A stretch of DNA of 8,575 nucleotides from Verrucomicrobiia bacterium. GTDB lineage: Bacteria; Verrucomicrobiota; Verrucomicrobiia; Limisphaerales; UBA11358. The translations under genes were made by a program, and so were the position numbers. The stretch covers positions 1 to 8,575 of the forward strand of contig JASHVW010000365.1 in assembly GCA_030044395.1 (NCBI GenBank), written 5' to 3'. Shown one piece after another: positions 1-7,396 of this stretch. Under the pieces are notes generated by a model. The model was not told the origin of the DNA, did not search any database, and saw only the letters and a program-made list of their open reading frames with translations. Positions within the stretch are counted from its first letter, which is position 1; each line of letters starts with the position of its first letter.

Positions 1-1309
1 CGCAACGCAGATTCCAGGCCTTGGACGAATCGGCCGCGGTCGCCAGCACGCGCAATTGCATCGTTTTTTCATCCGCATCGCTTACCTGCAGGTTCCAAAA
101 GCGCTTGTCCCAGAGCGGCTGTCTTTCGACGATTTCCTTGAGGGCCTGACGCGCCTGATCCACCGGCAAAGTATAATCCGCATAAACAAGTACCGAGCCA
201 AGCAATTGGGCGGACGTCTTCGTCCAATTTTGAAACGGATTTTCAACGAAATAGGTCAACGGCAGTACCAGGCGGGTGTCATCCCAAACATGCACGACGA
301 CATAGGTCAACGTGATTTCCTCAATCCGGCCCCATGCGCCCTCAACGACGACCACGTCGTCCTGGCGTATGGGTTGGGCGAGCGCGATTTGAAAACCGGC
401 GATAAAGTTCGCGAGGGTCTTTTGCGCGGCAATTCCGGCGACGATGCTGACGATTCCCGCCGACGCCAACATGCTGGCCCCGACGTGACGCACCACCTGG
501 AACAGCATTAAAATGGAGGCGACGGTGCAAAGACCAATCATGACGTGGAGGGTCCGGCCGATGAGACGGAATTGGGTGTGGATTTTTCGCGCGCGCAGGT
601 TGTCGGCGGTGGTGATATCATATTCGGCCAGCAACGATTTCTGCCCCAAATCTACGGCTTGAAACAACACCCAGGCGACGGCAAGAATGATCAAGATACT
701 GTTGGCGCGGGCAAAGGCGGGTTCATCTGCTCCTGGAAGGAAAGCGGGCAGCGCGAAGACCACGACGAGGACGGGCAAAAGCACGCGGAGGCTTCGGCCC
801 AATAATGGCACCAAAAATTTGACCGCCCGTCCGGGAATTTTCAGCGCCCAAACCGTCGCCCTTGCTTCCACCGCACGGGCGAGCCGGAAGGAAAGCCACA
901 ACAAGGCAATCAACAGGACCGCGCCGAAAAAGTCGTTAAAAATATGTTCGGCATCCTTCAGATAAGCGCCGGACCACAATTTCAACAATAGCGGGGCGAT
1001 GCCCAGATAGATTCCGCCAATCCAGAGAAGGAGGTAAACCGGGCCGCCGAGATTGCCGAAGAGATGCTTGCGCCAGTGGATGGGATGGGATTGATCCACC
1101 TGACGGCGAAAGATGAACGACAGCGCCACGTTGAGGAGCGCCACAAATAAAAGCGGAATCGCCGCAATGATTAAATCCGCCCAGGTGATCCGTCCAAAGG
1201 CGGCGCCCTGCATTTGCGCGCCGAACACGTGGGCCAATCCGCGCGACAGATACTGCGCCGGCGAAGAAACCAACCCGCCAATAAAATTTGTTCCCGTCGA
1301 AGCATTCAT
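1..1309 (-). CDS. MscS-family mechanosensitive ion channel (partial, C-terminus beyond window)
   Basis: An inner-membrane channel that opens under membrane tension and releases ions and small solutes during hypo-osmotic shock. The frame is open from the ATG at 1309 to the window edge (436 codons), so the stop is not seen. Hydrophobic segments lie at about residues 42-67, 88-109, 123-144, 164-192, 202-220 and 250-272, followed by the pore-lining helix at about 278-311. This is more membrane segments than the three of E. coli MscS, closer to the larger YnaI/YbdG type. The family signature is clear: the glycine/alanine-rich pore helix (GIVSIVAGIAAQKTLANF, 285-302), then AGFQIALAQPIRQDD (304-318), and the beta domain with GAWGRIEEITLTYVVVHVWDD (from 324) and PLTYFVENPF (350-359). 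A GGAGG Shine-Dalgarno sequence sits 4 nt before the ATG and fixes the start. It lies 146 nt downstream of the trehalose gene on the same strand, which fits an osmotic-stress neighbourhood. Family assignment is firm; the ion preference cannot be read. Confidence 0.94.
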   Translation of the reverse strand, partial: MNASTGTNFIGGLVSSPAQYLSRGLAHVFGAQMQGAAFGRITWADLIIAAIPLLFVALLNVALSFIFRRQVDQSHPIHWRKHLFGNLGGPVYLLLWIGGIYLGIAPLLLKLWSGAYLKDAEHIFNDFFGAVLLIALLWLSFRLARAVEARATVWALKIPGRAVKFLVPLLGRSLRVLLPVLVVVFALPAFLPGADEPAFARANSILIILAVAWVLFQAVDLGQKSLLAEYDITTADNLRARKIHTQFRLIGRTLHVMIGLCTVASILMLFQVVRHVGASMLASAGIVSIVAGIAAQKTLANFIAGFQIALAQPIRQDDVVVVEGAWGRIEEITLTYVVVHVWDDTRLVLPLTYFVENPFQNWTKTSAQLLGSVLVYADYTLPVDQARQALKEIVERQPLWDKRFWNLQVSDADEKTMQLRVLATAADSSKAWNLRC

Positions 1310-1321
1310 TGCACCTCCGGT

Positions 1322-1352
1322 GTAACAGTCGCCTGATAAGGATGGATGTCAA
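1322..1352 (-). promoter_or_regulatory. Possible weak promoter upstream of the MscS-family gene
   Basis: On the minus strand a perfect TTGACA (1352-1347) is followed after 19 bp by TGTTAC (1327-1322), which matches only three of six -10 positions. It would start a short leader just ahead of the GGAGG ribosome site of the channel gene. The good -35 but poor -10 and long spacer make this a tentative call. If it is not real, the channel gene is probably read through from the trehalose gene, since no clear terminator is visible in 1310-1455. Confidence 0.25.
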
Positions 1353-1455
1353 GCGGGGCCGGACCCCAGATTGGTCGTAAGACAGGATGACGCGAGAAAA
1401 TCAGGTCCGCGTCCCCGGCATCCAATTCCGCCCCTGAGTCTGGAAGAATTCTCAG

Positions 1456-3666
1456 TCATGGCGCTTCGCGCAGAGGGAAAGCCATCTCACGAAGCATTCG
1501 CCTGACGGCGCCGGAATTCCCCAGGTAATAGCGGGCGGACGTGTTGGCCAGACCAACCCGGATGGAGAAAGCCGTGGGCGGCAAGGCGCGGAACAAATCT
1601 TCATCGGTCCAGTCATCGCCGATTCCGATCAGGAAATCCGCCTCCCGCGCCGCGAGCCATTCCATTGCCGCCGTGCCTTTGTTGACGCCGCTGTTGCGGA
1701 CTTCAACGACCTTGTTGCCTTCGAGCACCTGCACGTCAATATTGCGCGTGTACCCGGCCAGGTCATCCAGCAATTCCTTGGCGCGTTGAGGCGCCTGCTC
1801 GGGATCGGCGCGGCGGAAATGCCAGGCGAGCGAGAATTCCTTTTCTTCTAGCAGCGCGCCCGGGAGCCGGTCCACATGGAGTTGCAAAATGGGGCGCACC
1901 CGTTCCTTCCATTCCGCCGACATGTTCTTCAACAGGCGCCATTCGGAATCCGGACGGCGCAGCCAGACCCCGTGCTCCGCCACAAGAGTTATCGGCAGTT
2001 TTCCAAACCACATTTCCAAATCGCGCCGCGGCCTGCCGCTGATAATCGCCACTTCATTCCGGGAATCGGCGCAGAGACCCGCAAGAACGTCGGCCAACTC
2101 GGAATCCGGTTGGGCGAATCTTGGTTCGGACGCCAGCGGCACAAGGGTACCGTCGTAATCCAGCAGCATCTTCCGCCGTTGCGCGGCCCGATATTGCTGG
2201 AGGACGCTGGTATAGGCCCTGCCGGTCAGCAGGCGGGCGCGCCGCGCCGCATCGCTCTTTTCCACTGACACCATCGCCTGGATAAAGTCCTCGGCCCAGC
2301 GGTTGACGTTGTAACGTTGCAAACGTTCCTGCAAAATGCGGTTGCGGCGGATTTGCTCGTCTTCCGACATGGCCAGGGCCTGTTCCAAGGCGCCGGCAAA
2401 TTCCTCGTGATGAAAGGGATTGATGATGATCGCCTCGCCCATTTCCTTGGCCGCGCCCGCCATTTCACTCAAAATCAGAACGCCCTTCTGGTCAGGACGC
2501 GAGGCGATGAATTCCTTGGCAACCAGATTCATGCCGTCGCGAAGCGGCGTGATCAGCGCGACATCGCAGAGCCGGTAGAACGCGACGATTTCTTCAAAAC
2601 CCAGGTTGCGGAACTGATAGACCAACGGCGTCCATTGCACCGTGCCGTACACGCCGACAATGCGGCCCACCATTTGCTCCAGTTCCAATTTCATCGCCTG
2701 GTAACTTTCCACCCCGACCCGCGAGGGCGCCACCGAGACGATAAACACCACCTTGCCGTGCCATTGCGGGTTGCGCTTCAAGAACAGGTCGTAACCGCGC
2801 AGTCGGTTGATCAACCCCTTCGTGTAGTCCAGGCGGTCCACGGAAAAAATCACCTTTTGTCCGACACAGGTTGTGCTCAATTCCGCCACCCGCCGCTGGG
2901 TTTCGGCCGCGGCGGCCGCCCGGTGAAAGCGGTCGAAGTCAACACCCATGGGGAAGGTGTCCACCTTGACCACGCGGTCGTTCACGGTCAGACTGCCAAG
3001 CTGGTGCTCATGCCCGGCGGTCCGCAGAACCGAAGTCAAAAAATCCCGGGCATAATCATGGGTATGAAATCCAACAACGCTGGCGCCGAGGAGTCCGCCG
3101 ATGATTTCCTCCCGCCAGGCGCGCGGAAGCATCCGGAACAGTTCGTAGGAGGGAAACGGCGTGTGGAGGAAAAACCCCACGGACAGGTCGGGGAATTTTC
3201 CGCGGATAATCCCCGGCAGCAGCATCAGGTGATAGTCGTGAATCCATACCATGTCGTCCGGACGCAAGGCGCTGACCACGGCCTCGCCAAAGATGTGGTT
3301 GACATTGCGGTATTCCTGCCAGAACTGCTCGTCATATTGGGCGACCGGCGGGAAATAGTGGAAGAGCGGCCAGATGGTTTTGTTGCAAAAGCCGTGATAA
3401 AAGCGTTCCATGCTTTTCTCCGGCAGGAAGACCGGGGCGCATTTAAACTGTTCCTCGCCGAATTTTTTCACAGCCGCCTGGTGCTCCGGCGCAACCTCGG
3501 CGCCGGGCCAGCCCAACCAGAAATAATCCGGACGATTTCCAGAGGCCTGGCGCAAATAGCTGGCCAGACCGGTGCTCAATCCGCCTGAACTGCTTTTGAA
3601 TTCCGGCCCGCCGTTTCCACACGAGACCGTGAATGGCAACCGGTTTGAAACAATGACCAATCGCAT
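1456..3666 (-). CDS. otsAB: Bifunctional trehalose-6-phosphate synthase / trehalose-6-phosphate phosphatase
   Basis: A 736-residue cytoplasmic fusion that would make trehalose in two steps: UDP-glucose plus glucose-6-phosphate gives trehalose-6-phosphate, which is then dephosphorylated. Residues 1 to about 475 are a GT20 (OtsA) synthase. It has VSNRLPF with R9, GGLSTGL (28-34), WIHDYHLMLLP (141-151), SVDRLDYTKGL with R278 and K283, and PLRDGMNLVAKEF (374-386) with D377 and E385, matching the donor and acceptor residues of OtsA. Residues about 498-736 are a HAD-type OtsB phosphatase with all motifs intact: LLDYDGT with D503 and D505, IISGR (541-545), and GDDWTDED (683-690). Both activities are therefore expected. 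The N-terminus MRLVIVSNRLPF begins where OtsA proteins usually begin, supporting the ATG at 3666, although only a weak GGGGA stands upstream. OtsA and OtsB are separate proteins in E. coli; fused forms are known in several bacterial phyla and eukaryotes. Trehalose is a compatible solute, consistent with the downstream mechanosensitive channel gene. Confidence 0.96.
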   Translation of the reverse strand: MRLVIVSNRLPFTVSCGNGGPEFKSSSGGLSTGLASYLRQASGNRPDYFWLGWPGAEVAPEHQAAVKKFGEEQFKCAPVFLPEKSMERFYHGFCNKTIWPLFHYFPPVAQYDEQFWQEYRNVNHIFGEAVVSALRPDDMVWIHDYHLMLLPGIIRGKFPDLSVGFFLHTPFPSYELFRMLPRAWREEIIGGLLGASVVGFHTHDYARDFLTSVLRTAGHEHQLGSLTVNDRVVKVDTFPMGVDFDRFHRAAAAAETQRRVAELSTTCVGQKVIFSVDRLDYTKGLINRLRGYDLFLKRNPQWHGKVVFIVSVAPSRVGVESYQAMKLELEQMVGRIVGVYGTVQWTPLVYQFRNLGFEEIVAFYRLCDVALITPLRDGMNLVAKEFIASRPDQKGVLILSEMAGAAKEMGEAIIINPFHHEEFAGALEQALAMSEDEQIRRNRILQERLQRYNVNRWAEDFIQAMVSVEKSDAARRARLLTGRAYTSVLQQYRAAQRRKMLLDYDGTLVPLASEPRFAQPDSELADVLAGLCADSRNEVAIISGRPRRDLEMWFGKLPITLVAEHGVWLRRPDSEWRLLKNMSAEWKERVRPILQLHVDRLPGALLEEKEFSLAWHFRRADPEQAPQRAKELLDDLAGYTRNIDVQVLEGNKVVEVRNSGVNKGTAAMEWLAAREADFLIGIGDDWTDEDLFRALPPTAFSIRVGLANTSARYYLGNSGAVRRMLREMAFPLREAP

Positions 3667-3699
3667 GACAAAACAGGATCCCCAAGGCGATGCAGGTCA

Positions 3700-3729
3700 A
3701 TTCTAGCACACATACGCGCGATTCACCAA
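3700..3729 (-). promoter_or_regulatory. Candidate extended -10 promoter for the trehalose gene
   Basis: In the 91-nt gap between priA and the trehalose gene the minus strand carries TGC-TAGAAT, an extended -10 with a five-of-six hexamer (hexamer 3705-3700, TGC at 3708-3706). A TTGGTG hexamer (3729-3724) lies 18 bp upstream and matches the -35 only at TTG, as often seen with extended -10 promoters. Transcription would begin near 3693, giving a leader of roughly 27 nt before the ATG at 3666. This suggests the trehalose gene can be expressed separately from the ruvC-priA cluster. Confidence 0.45.
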
Positions 3730-3757
3730 GCCGTTTCAGGAAATTTGCGATATTTTT

Positions 3758-6055
3758 TTACGCGAGCTCCACCGGATCAACGTCCACGGAAAGGGCCACG
3801 CCTTCGGGCAAGACGAGGGAAGCAACAATTCTTGCCAGCGTCGCGCTTAATTTGCTCATCGCGCGGGTGCGCAGCATGATTTGATGGCGATAAAACTGTT
3901 CCGCGCGCAGCAATGGCGCGGGCGCGGGACCGGAGAGGATCAAATCGCGGAGGTCCATCGGCGCACCGCGGACCGTGGATTCAATCACCTTTCGCAAATG
4001 TTCGGCGGAAAATTTCACCTTGTCTTCGTTCCGGCCCTTGAGGGTGAGGAGAGCGACGCGGCTGAGGGGCGGATATTTCAACTGTTGGCGGAATTCTAGT
4101 TCCTGGTGGTAAAAGCCGGTAAAGTCGTGGCGGCGGGCGTATTGGATGGCGGGGTGAAAGGGGGTAAATGCCTGGACAAAGACCTCGCCTTCGACGTCGC
4201 CGCGGCCGGCGCGCCCGGCGACCTGCGTCAAAAGCTGAAAGGTACGCTCGCCGGCGCGAAAATCCGGCTGATGGAGGGCGGAATCGGCGTGAACTATGCC
4301 GACGAGGGTCACATTCGGGAAATGCAAGCCTTTGGCGATCATTTGGGTGCCGACGAGGATATCAATTTTGCCGGCCCGAAAATCGCCGAGGGTTTTGCGA
4401 TAATCGTCCTTGCGTTTCATCGCATCGGAGTCCATGCGCCGGACGCGGGCGTCGGGGAAGAGCCTTAAGAGGGTTTCTTCGACGCGCTGCGTGCCGGTGC
4501 CGGAGAAGCGGATGGCGGGATTATTGCATTTGGGATTCGGGCAGGATTTGGGGACCTTGTCCACAAAGCCGCAAATGTGGCAGGCGACCTTTTGCTCGAT
4601 GCGATGGTAGGTGACGGAGATGCTGCAATTGGGGCAATTGGCGACATAGCCGCACTTTTCGCATTGCAGGGAGGTTGAATAGCCGCGGCGGTTGAGAAAG
4701 AGAATGGTTTGTTCCCGGCGATCCAGCCGCAGGTGGATGGCTTCCTTGAGTTGCGGAGAGAAAATGAAATTGCCTCTTTCCTTCATCGCCGTCTGCCGCA
4801 AGTCCACGACGCGGACGCGCGGCAGCTTTTGATCATCCACGCGTTCAGGCAATTCGAGGAGCGTGTATTTTCCATTTTTTGCGTTGTAATAGCTTTCGAG
4901 GGAGGGCGTGGCTGAACCGAGAATGACGACGGCGTTTTCCATTCGGCCACGGACGATGGCCACGTCGCGGGCATGATAGCGCGGAGCTTCCTCCTGTTTG
5001 TAGCTGGTTTCGTGTTCCTCATCCACGATGACAAGGCCGAGAGGTTCGACGGGGGCGAAGATGGCGGAGCGGGCGCCGATGACAATGCGGGCGCGGCCCT
5101 GGCGGATTTTGTGCCATTCATCGTGGCGCTCGCCGGCGCTCAGGCGGGAATGCAGCACGGCGACCAGCGTCTGCCATTTGCCGGAGCTGAACCGGGCCTT
5201 GAAGCGTTCCACGGTCTGCGGCGTGAGCGAAATTTCCGGGACGAGGACAATGGCGCCCTTGCCTTGTTCCAAAGAATGGGCGATCGCCTGGAGGTAGATT
5301 TCGGTCTTTCCACTGCCGGTGACGCCGTGAAGGAGGAATACGGGGGATGGCGGGTGGCGGATGGACGATGGCGACGCCCCGGCGTCCGGCGGTTTGAAGC
5401 CGGGCGCGCCCTGCCCGATCCGCGGGACGCCGGGGCCACAGATTTTTTCCAGGGCGGCGGTTTGGGCGGCGTTCAAAAGCAAAGGTTGCGAAGGGAGAAT
5501 ATGTTCCCGGGCGTAGGGGTCCCGCTCGGAAATTTCCGGGGTGATATCAATCAAACCACGGTCTTCCAACTTGCGAACGGTTGCCGCGGTTGTTTCGGCC
5601 AATGCGAGGAGTTCGGCCAGCAAGATTTCACGGCGCTCTTCGATGATGTTCCACACCTGCTGCTGGCGCTTGGGCAATGGGGGGAAATCACCGACAGAAG
5701 GCAAGGCGCGCACGAACAGTTGTTTCTTCCAGCCTTCCTCTTTTTTGCGAACGGCTTCGGGCAGGACGGATTTGAGGGCGGTCTCCGGCGCGCAGCAGTA
5801 ATAATCGGCAATCCAGCGCGCGAGTTTCAAAATTTTTGGCGTTACCAGCGATTGCGCGCCGATGATCTTGAAGATTGGTTTAATGCCGGCATGGGCGGAC
5901 TCCGCGGCGAGAGCGGTGACCGTTCCGTAAATTTTTCGAGCGCCAAACGGGACCTGCACGCGCGTCCCCACGTTGATTTGGCCGGCCAATACAGGCGGAA
6001 TGGCATAATCAAATTCCTTCCGCAACGCGATTTCAAGGCTGACGCGGGCAATCAT
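3758..6055 (-). CDS. priA: Primosomal protein N' (replication restart helicase PriA)
   Basis: A 765-residue superfamily 2 3'-to-5' DNA helicase that recognises stalled forks and D-loops and reloads the replicative helicase. The N-terminal DNA-binding region contains the typical FDYAIPP and VGTRVQVPFGAR (about 15-40). Helicase motifs follow: GVTGSGKTE (Walker A, 244-252), VDEEHETSYKQ (Walker B, 344-354), GSATPS (380-385), and LVGTQMIAKGLHFP (567-580) with QVAGRAGRG (611-619). Eight cysteines (C465, 468, 474, 477, 492, 495, 505, 510) form the two PriA zinc sites. The open frame extends upstream to 6223 inside the acyltransferase gene, but PriA-like sequence starts at the ATG at 6055, giving a normal length and a 22-nt gap after the upstream stop. 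No strong Shine-Dalgarno is visible, so translation may depend on coupling. Residues about 207-238, between the LNAAQTAAL segment and Walker A, are an extra low-complexity stretch that PriA homologues I know lack; it is encoded by the repeat insert at 5342-5437. Confidence 0.97.
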   Translation of the reverse strand: MIARVSLEIALRKEFDYAIPPVLAGQINVGTRVQVPFGARKIYGTVTALAAESAHAGIKPIFKIIGAQSLVTPKILKLARWIADYYCCAPETALKSVLPEAVRKKEEGWKKQLFVRALPSVGDFPPLPKRQQQVWNIIEERREILLAELLALAETTAATVRKLEDRGLIDITPEISERDPYAREHILPSQPLLLNAAQTAALEKICGPGVPRIGQGAPGFKPPDAGASPSSIRHPPSPVFLLHGVTGSGKTEIYLQAIAHSLEQGKGAIVLVPEISLTPQTVERFKARFSSGKWQTLVAVLHSRLSAGERHDEWHKIRQGRARIVIGARSAIFAPVEPLGLVIVDEEHETSYKQEEAPRYHARDVAIVRGRMENAVVILGSATPSLESYYNAKNGKYTLLELPERVDDQKLPRVRVVDLRQTAMKERGNFIFSPQLKEAIHLRLDRREQTILFLNRRGYSTSLQCEKCGYVANCPNCSISVTYHRIEQKVACHICGFVDKVPKSCPNPKCNNPAIRFSGTGTQRVEETLLRLFPDARVRRMDSDAMKRKDDYRKTLGDFRAGKIDILVGTQMIAKGLHFPNVTLVGIVHADSALHQPDFRAGERTFQLLTQVAGRAGRGDVEGEVFVQAFTPFHPAIQYARRHDFTGFYHQELEFRQQLKYPPLSRVALLTLKGRNEDKVKFSAEHLRKVIESTVRGAPMDLRDLILSGPAPAPLLRAEQFYRHQIMLRTRAMSKLSATLARIVASLVLPEGVALSVDVDPVELA
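5342..5437. repeat. In-frame palindromic plus heptamer insert within priA
   Basis: The segment has two parts. At 5376-5387 and 5425-5436 lie perfect 12-bp inverted arms (GCCCCGGCGTCC and its complement). After one mismatch, a further four pairs (5389-5392 with 5420-5423) extend the stem, and the interior holds a 10-bp palindrome GGGCGCGCCC (5402-5411). Next to it, at 5345-5372, are four degenerate 7-bp units on the plus strand: GGATGGC, GGGTGGC, GGATGGA, CGATGGC. Together they account almost exactly for the extra G/P/S-rich residues 207-238 of PriA, and the reading frame stays open. The structure is seen directly. That it is an inserted mobile or expanding repeat is inferred from the protein comparison. 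Confidence 0.7.
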
Positions 6056-6077
6056 TCGATTTGAAAGAGGCGGATTT

Positions 6078-6794
6078 TCAGTCGCGCGAAATCGCGCGCA
6101 GTTCCGATTCCAATTGATTCCGCAATTCCTCGCGCCCGGCGTCAGTGACATCGCGCGGCACGCGGAAGATTTTCCCGACGGTGATCTGGCATCGGGCAAA
6201 GGGCAGCGGCGCCTGGAAACCATCCCAGCTCTTCAATTGGATTTTCCAGCTGAGGTGATAGGAGACGGGGACGATGGGCAGGCCGGTAAGTTGGGCGGTC
6301 GCGACCACTCCATCTTGAACCTCGTAGCGCGGGCCGCGAGGGCCGTCGGGGGTAATCGCCAGGTCGTAACCGCGTTCGGCGCAATTCGTCATCTCGAACA
6401 GGGCCTGCGCTCCGCGGCGCGAAGAGGAACCGCGGATGGGTTGAATGCTGAAATGCTCGAGGATTTCCGCCAGCAGTCCGCCGTCGCGACTGGCGCTAAC
6501 CATTCCGGCCAGGCGGCGTTTGGGCGCAAATTTGAGGACGAAACGGCGATAGAGCATCGGGGAGAGGGCGAGGCGATTATGCCAAAGAGCGAAAATAATG
6601 TGTTCTTTTGGCGGCTCGCGGAAGAAGCCCGGCCGGTCATCGAGGTGGAAGCGGATGGTGGCGCCGAGCAACCGCAACGAAAGATAAATAATGGTGGCGG
6701 CGAGGCGCCGATGCCATTTGGCCCTATGCGGAATGACCACTCCGGCCGAGTTCTGGTTTTGGGCTTCGGATTTCGGATTTGCTGCGGCCATCAT
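6078..6794 (-). CDS. DUF374-type lysophospholipid acyltransferase family protein
   Basis: A 238-residue membrane-associated protein of the DUF374 branch of the lysophospholipid acyltransferase superfamily, which transfers acyl groups to lipid or lipid A-like acceptors; the actual substrate here is unknown. A hydrophobic segment lies at about 31-48. Family motifs are visible: FALWHNRL (68-75, H72 in the place of the catalytic histidine), VSASRDGGLLAEIL (99-112), PIRGSSSRRGAQAL (119-132) and ITPDGPRGPRY (147-157). The ATG at 6794 overlaps the ruvA stop as ATGA, which points to translational coupling. A second ATG follows at once (6791). AAGGAG ends 1 nt before the first ATG and 4 nt before the second, so the second may be the better-spaced start. 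Residues 6-15 are encoded by a heptamer repeat tract and look like an acquired leader; the conserved protein begins near residue 24. The priA start follows 22 nt after the stop. Confidence 0.9.
   Translation of the reverse strand: MMAAANPKSEAQNQNSAGVVIPHRAKWHRRLAATIIYLSLRLLGATIRFHLDDRPGFFREPPKEHIIFALWHNRLALSPMLYRRFVLKFAPKRRLAGMVSASRDGGLLAEILEHFSIQPIRGSSSRRGAQALFEMTNCAERGYDLAITPDGPRGPRYEVQDGVVATAQLTGLPIVPVSYHLSWKIQLKSWDGFQAPLPFARCQITVGKIFRVPRDVTDAGREELRNQLESELRAISRD
6751..6778. repeat. Four-unit heptamer repeat tract at the acyltransferase N-terminus
   Basis: On the plus strand four consecutive 7-bp units read TTCTGGT, TTTGGGC, TTCGGAT, TTCGGAT; the last two are identical and the others are diverged copies. 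On the coding strand they give residues 6-15 (NPKSEAQNQN) of the acyltransferase. Because 7 is not a multiple of 3, gain or loss of one unit would shift the frame right after the start codon, while three units would preserve it. Confidence 0.6.
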
Positions 6795-7396
6795 GCTCCT
6801 TTTTTCAAACAGGCGCGCACCAAATCCTCGACGGTCGCCTTTGCGCCCAGGGAATTCTGGGCGGCGCGGACGGCATCGTGGGCATCTATTTGCTTGAAGC
6901 CCAGGGCGATCAGAGCCAGGACGGCATCGTTGAGTTTTTGGGCATCCGGAGACAGCCCGTGCTGGGCGCTGGCGGCCTCCCAGGCGCCTGCCGCCCCGAT
7001 TTTATCGCGCAATTCAACCACGATGCGTTCGGCGGTTTTTTTCCCAACGCCGGAGATTTGGGAAAGCGATTTCACATCGCTATTGGCCACGGCGCCACGG
7101 AAGGCTGCCACGGAAATGCCGCTCAAGATGTTGAGGGCAATTTTCGGGCCGATGCCGGAAACGGTGTTCACCAGCAACCGGAACAGGTCGCGTTCCGGTC
7201 CAGACATGAAACCATAAAGCGCGTGGGAATCCTCACGGACAATCAATTGCGTGAGCAACATCACGTCGCTGCCAGGCGGCGGCAACCTGTCAAAGGAGGA
7301 CAACGGAATGAGGGCTTCGTAACCGACGCCATTGACGTCCACGATGGCCTGAGTGGGCAGGGCGTGAACAAGTTTGCCATGGAGAAACGTAATCAT
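6791..7396 (-). CDS. ruvA: Holliday junction branch migration complex subunit RuvA
   Basis: A 201-residue protein, close to the usual length of about 200, that binds four-way DNA junctions as a tetramer and loads the RuvB motor for branch migration. The N-terminal OB-fold domain (about 1-63) starts MITFLHGKLV and has VDVNGVGYEALIPL and the typical LLTQLIVREDSHALYGF. Two helix-hairpin-helix motifs follow: LVNTVSGIGPKIALNILSG (about 75-93) and ISGVGKKTAERIVVELRDKI (about 113-132). After a flexible linker, a C-terminal RuvB-interacting domain ends the protein (about 150-201, with ALIALGFKQIDAHDAVRAA). The ATG overlaps the ruvC stop by one base (TGATG) and the stop overlaps the next gene's start (ATGA), so translation is likely coupled along the cluster. 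No ruvB is present in the window. Confidence 0.97.
   Translation of the reverse strand: MITFLHGKLVHALPTQAIVDVNGVGYEALIPLSSFDRLPPPGSDVMLLTQLIVREDSHALYGFMSGPERDLFRLLVNTVSGIGPKIALNILSGISVAAFRGAVANSDVKSLSQISGVGKKTAERIVVELRDKIGAAGAWEAASAQHGLSPDAQKLNDAVLALIALGFKQIDAHDAVRAAQNSLGAKATVEDLVRACLKKGA

Noticed and set aside
1355..1367. Short GGGG/CCCC inverted repeat between the trehalose and channel genes, as a possible terminator or operator
   Set aside because: The arms are only four pairs with interior mismatches, no T tract follows on the minus strand, and it is too short to separate from chance in GC-rich DNA.
2317..3588. 423-codon open frame on the plus strand opposite the trehalose gene
   Set aside because: It is antisense to a gene with all GT20 motifs intact, its translation has no recognisable domain and is rich in His/Gln/Arg, and long antisense frames are expected opposite GC-rich genes.
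3751..3760. T-run on the plus strand at the end of priA as a terminator
   Set aside because: On the transcribed (minus) strand it reads as an A-run, and no stem precedes it.
4973..6064. 363-codon open frame on the plus strand opposite priA
   Set aside because: It is a shadow of the priA coding frame; the translation is Gly/Arg/Phe-rich with no known motif.
6056..6223. Upstream extension of the priA frame to 6223
   Set aside because: These 56 codons overlap the end of the acyltransferase gene and give no PriA-like sequence; homology begins at the ATG at 6055.
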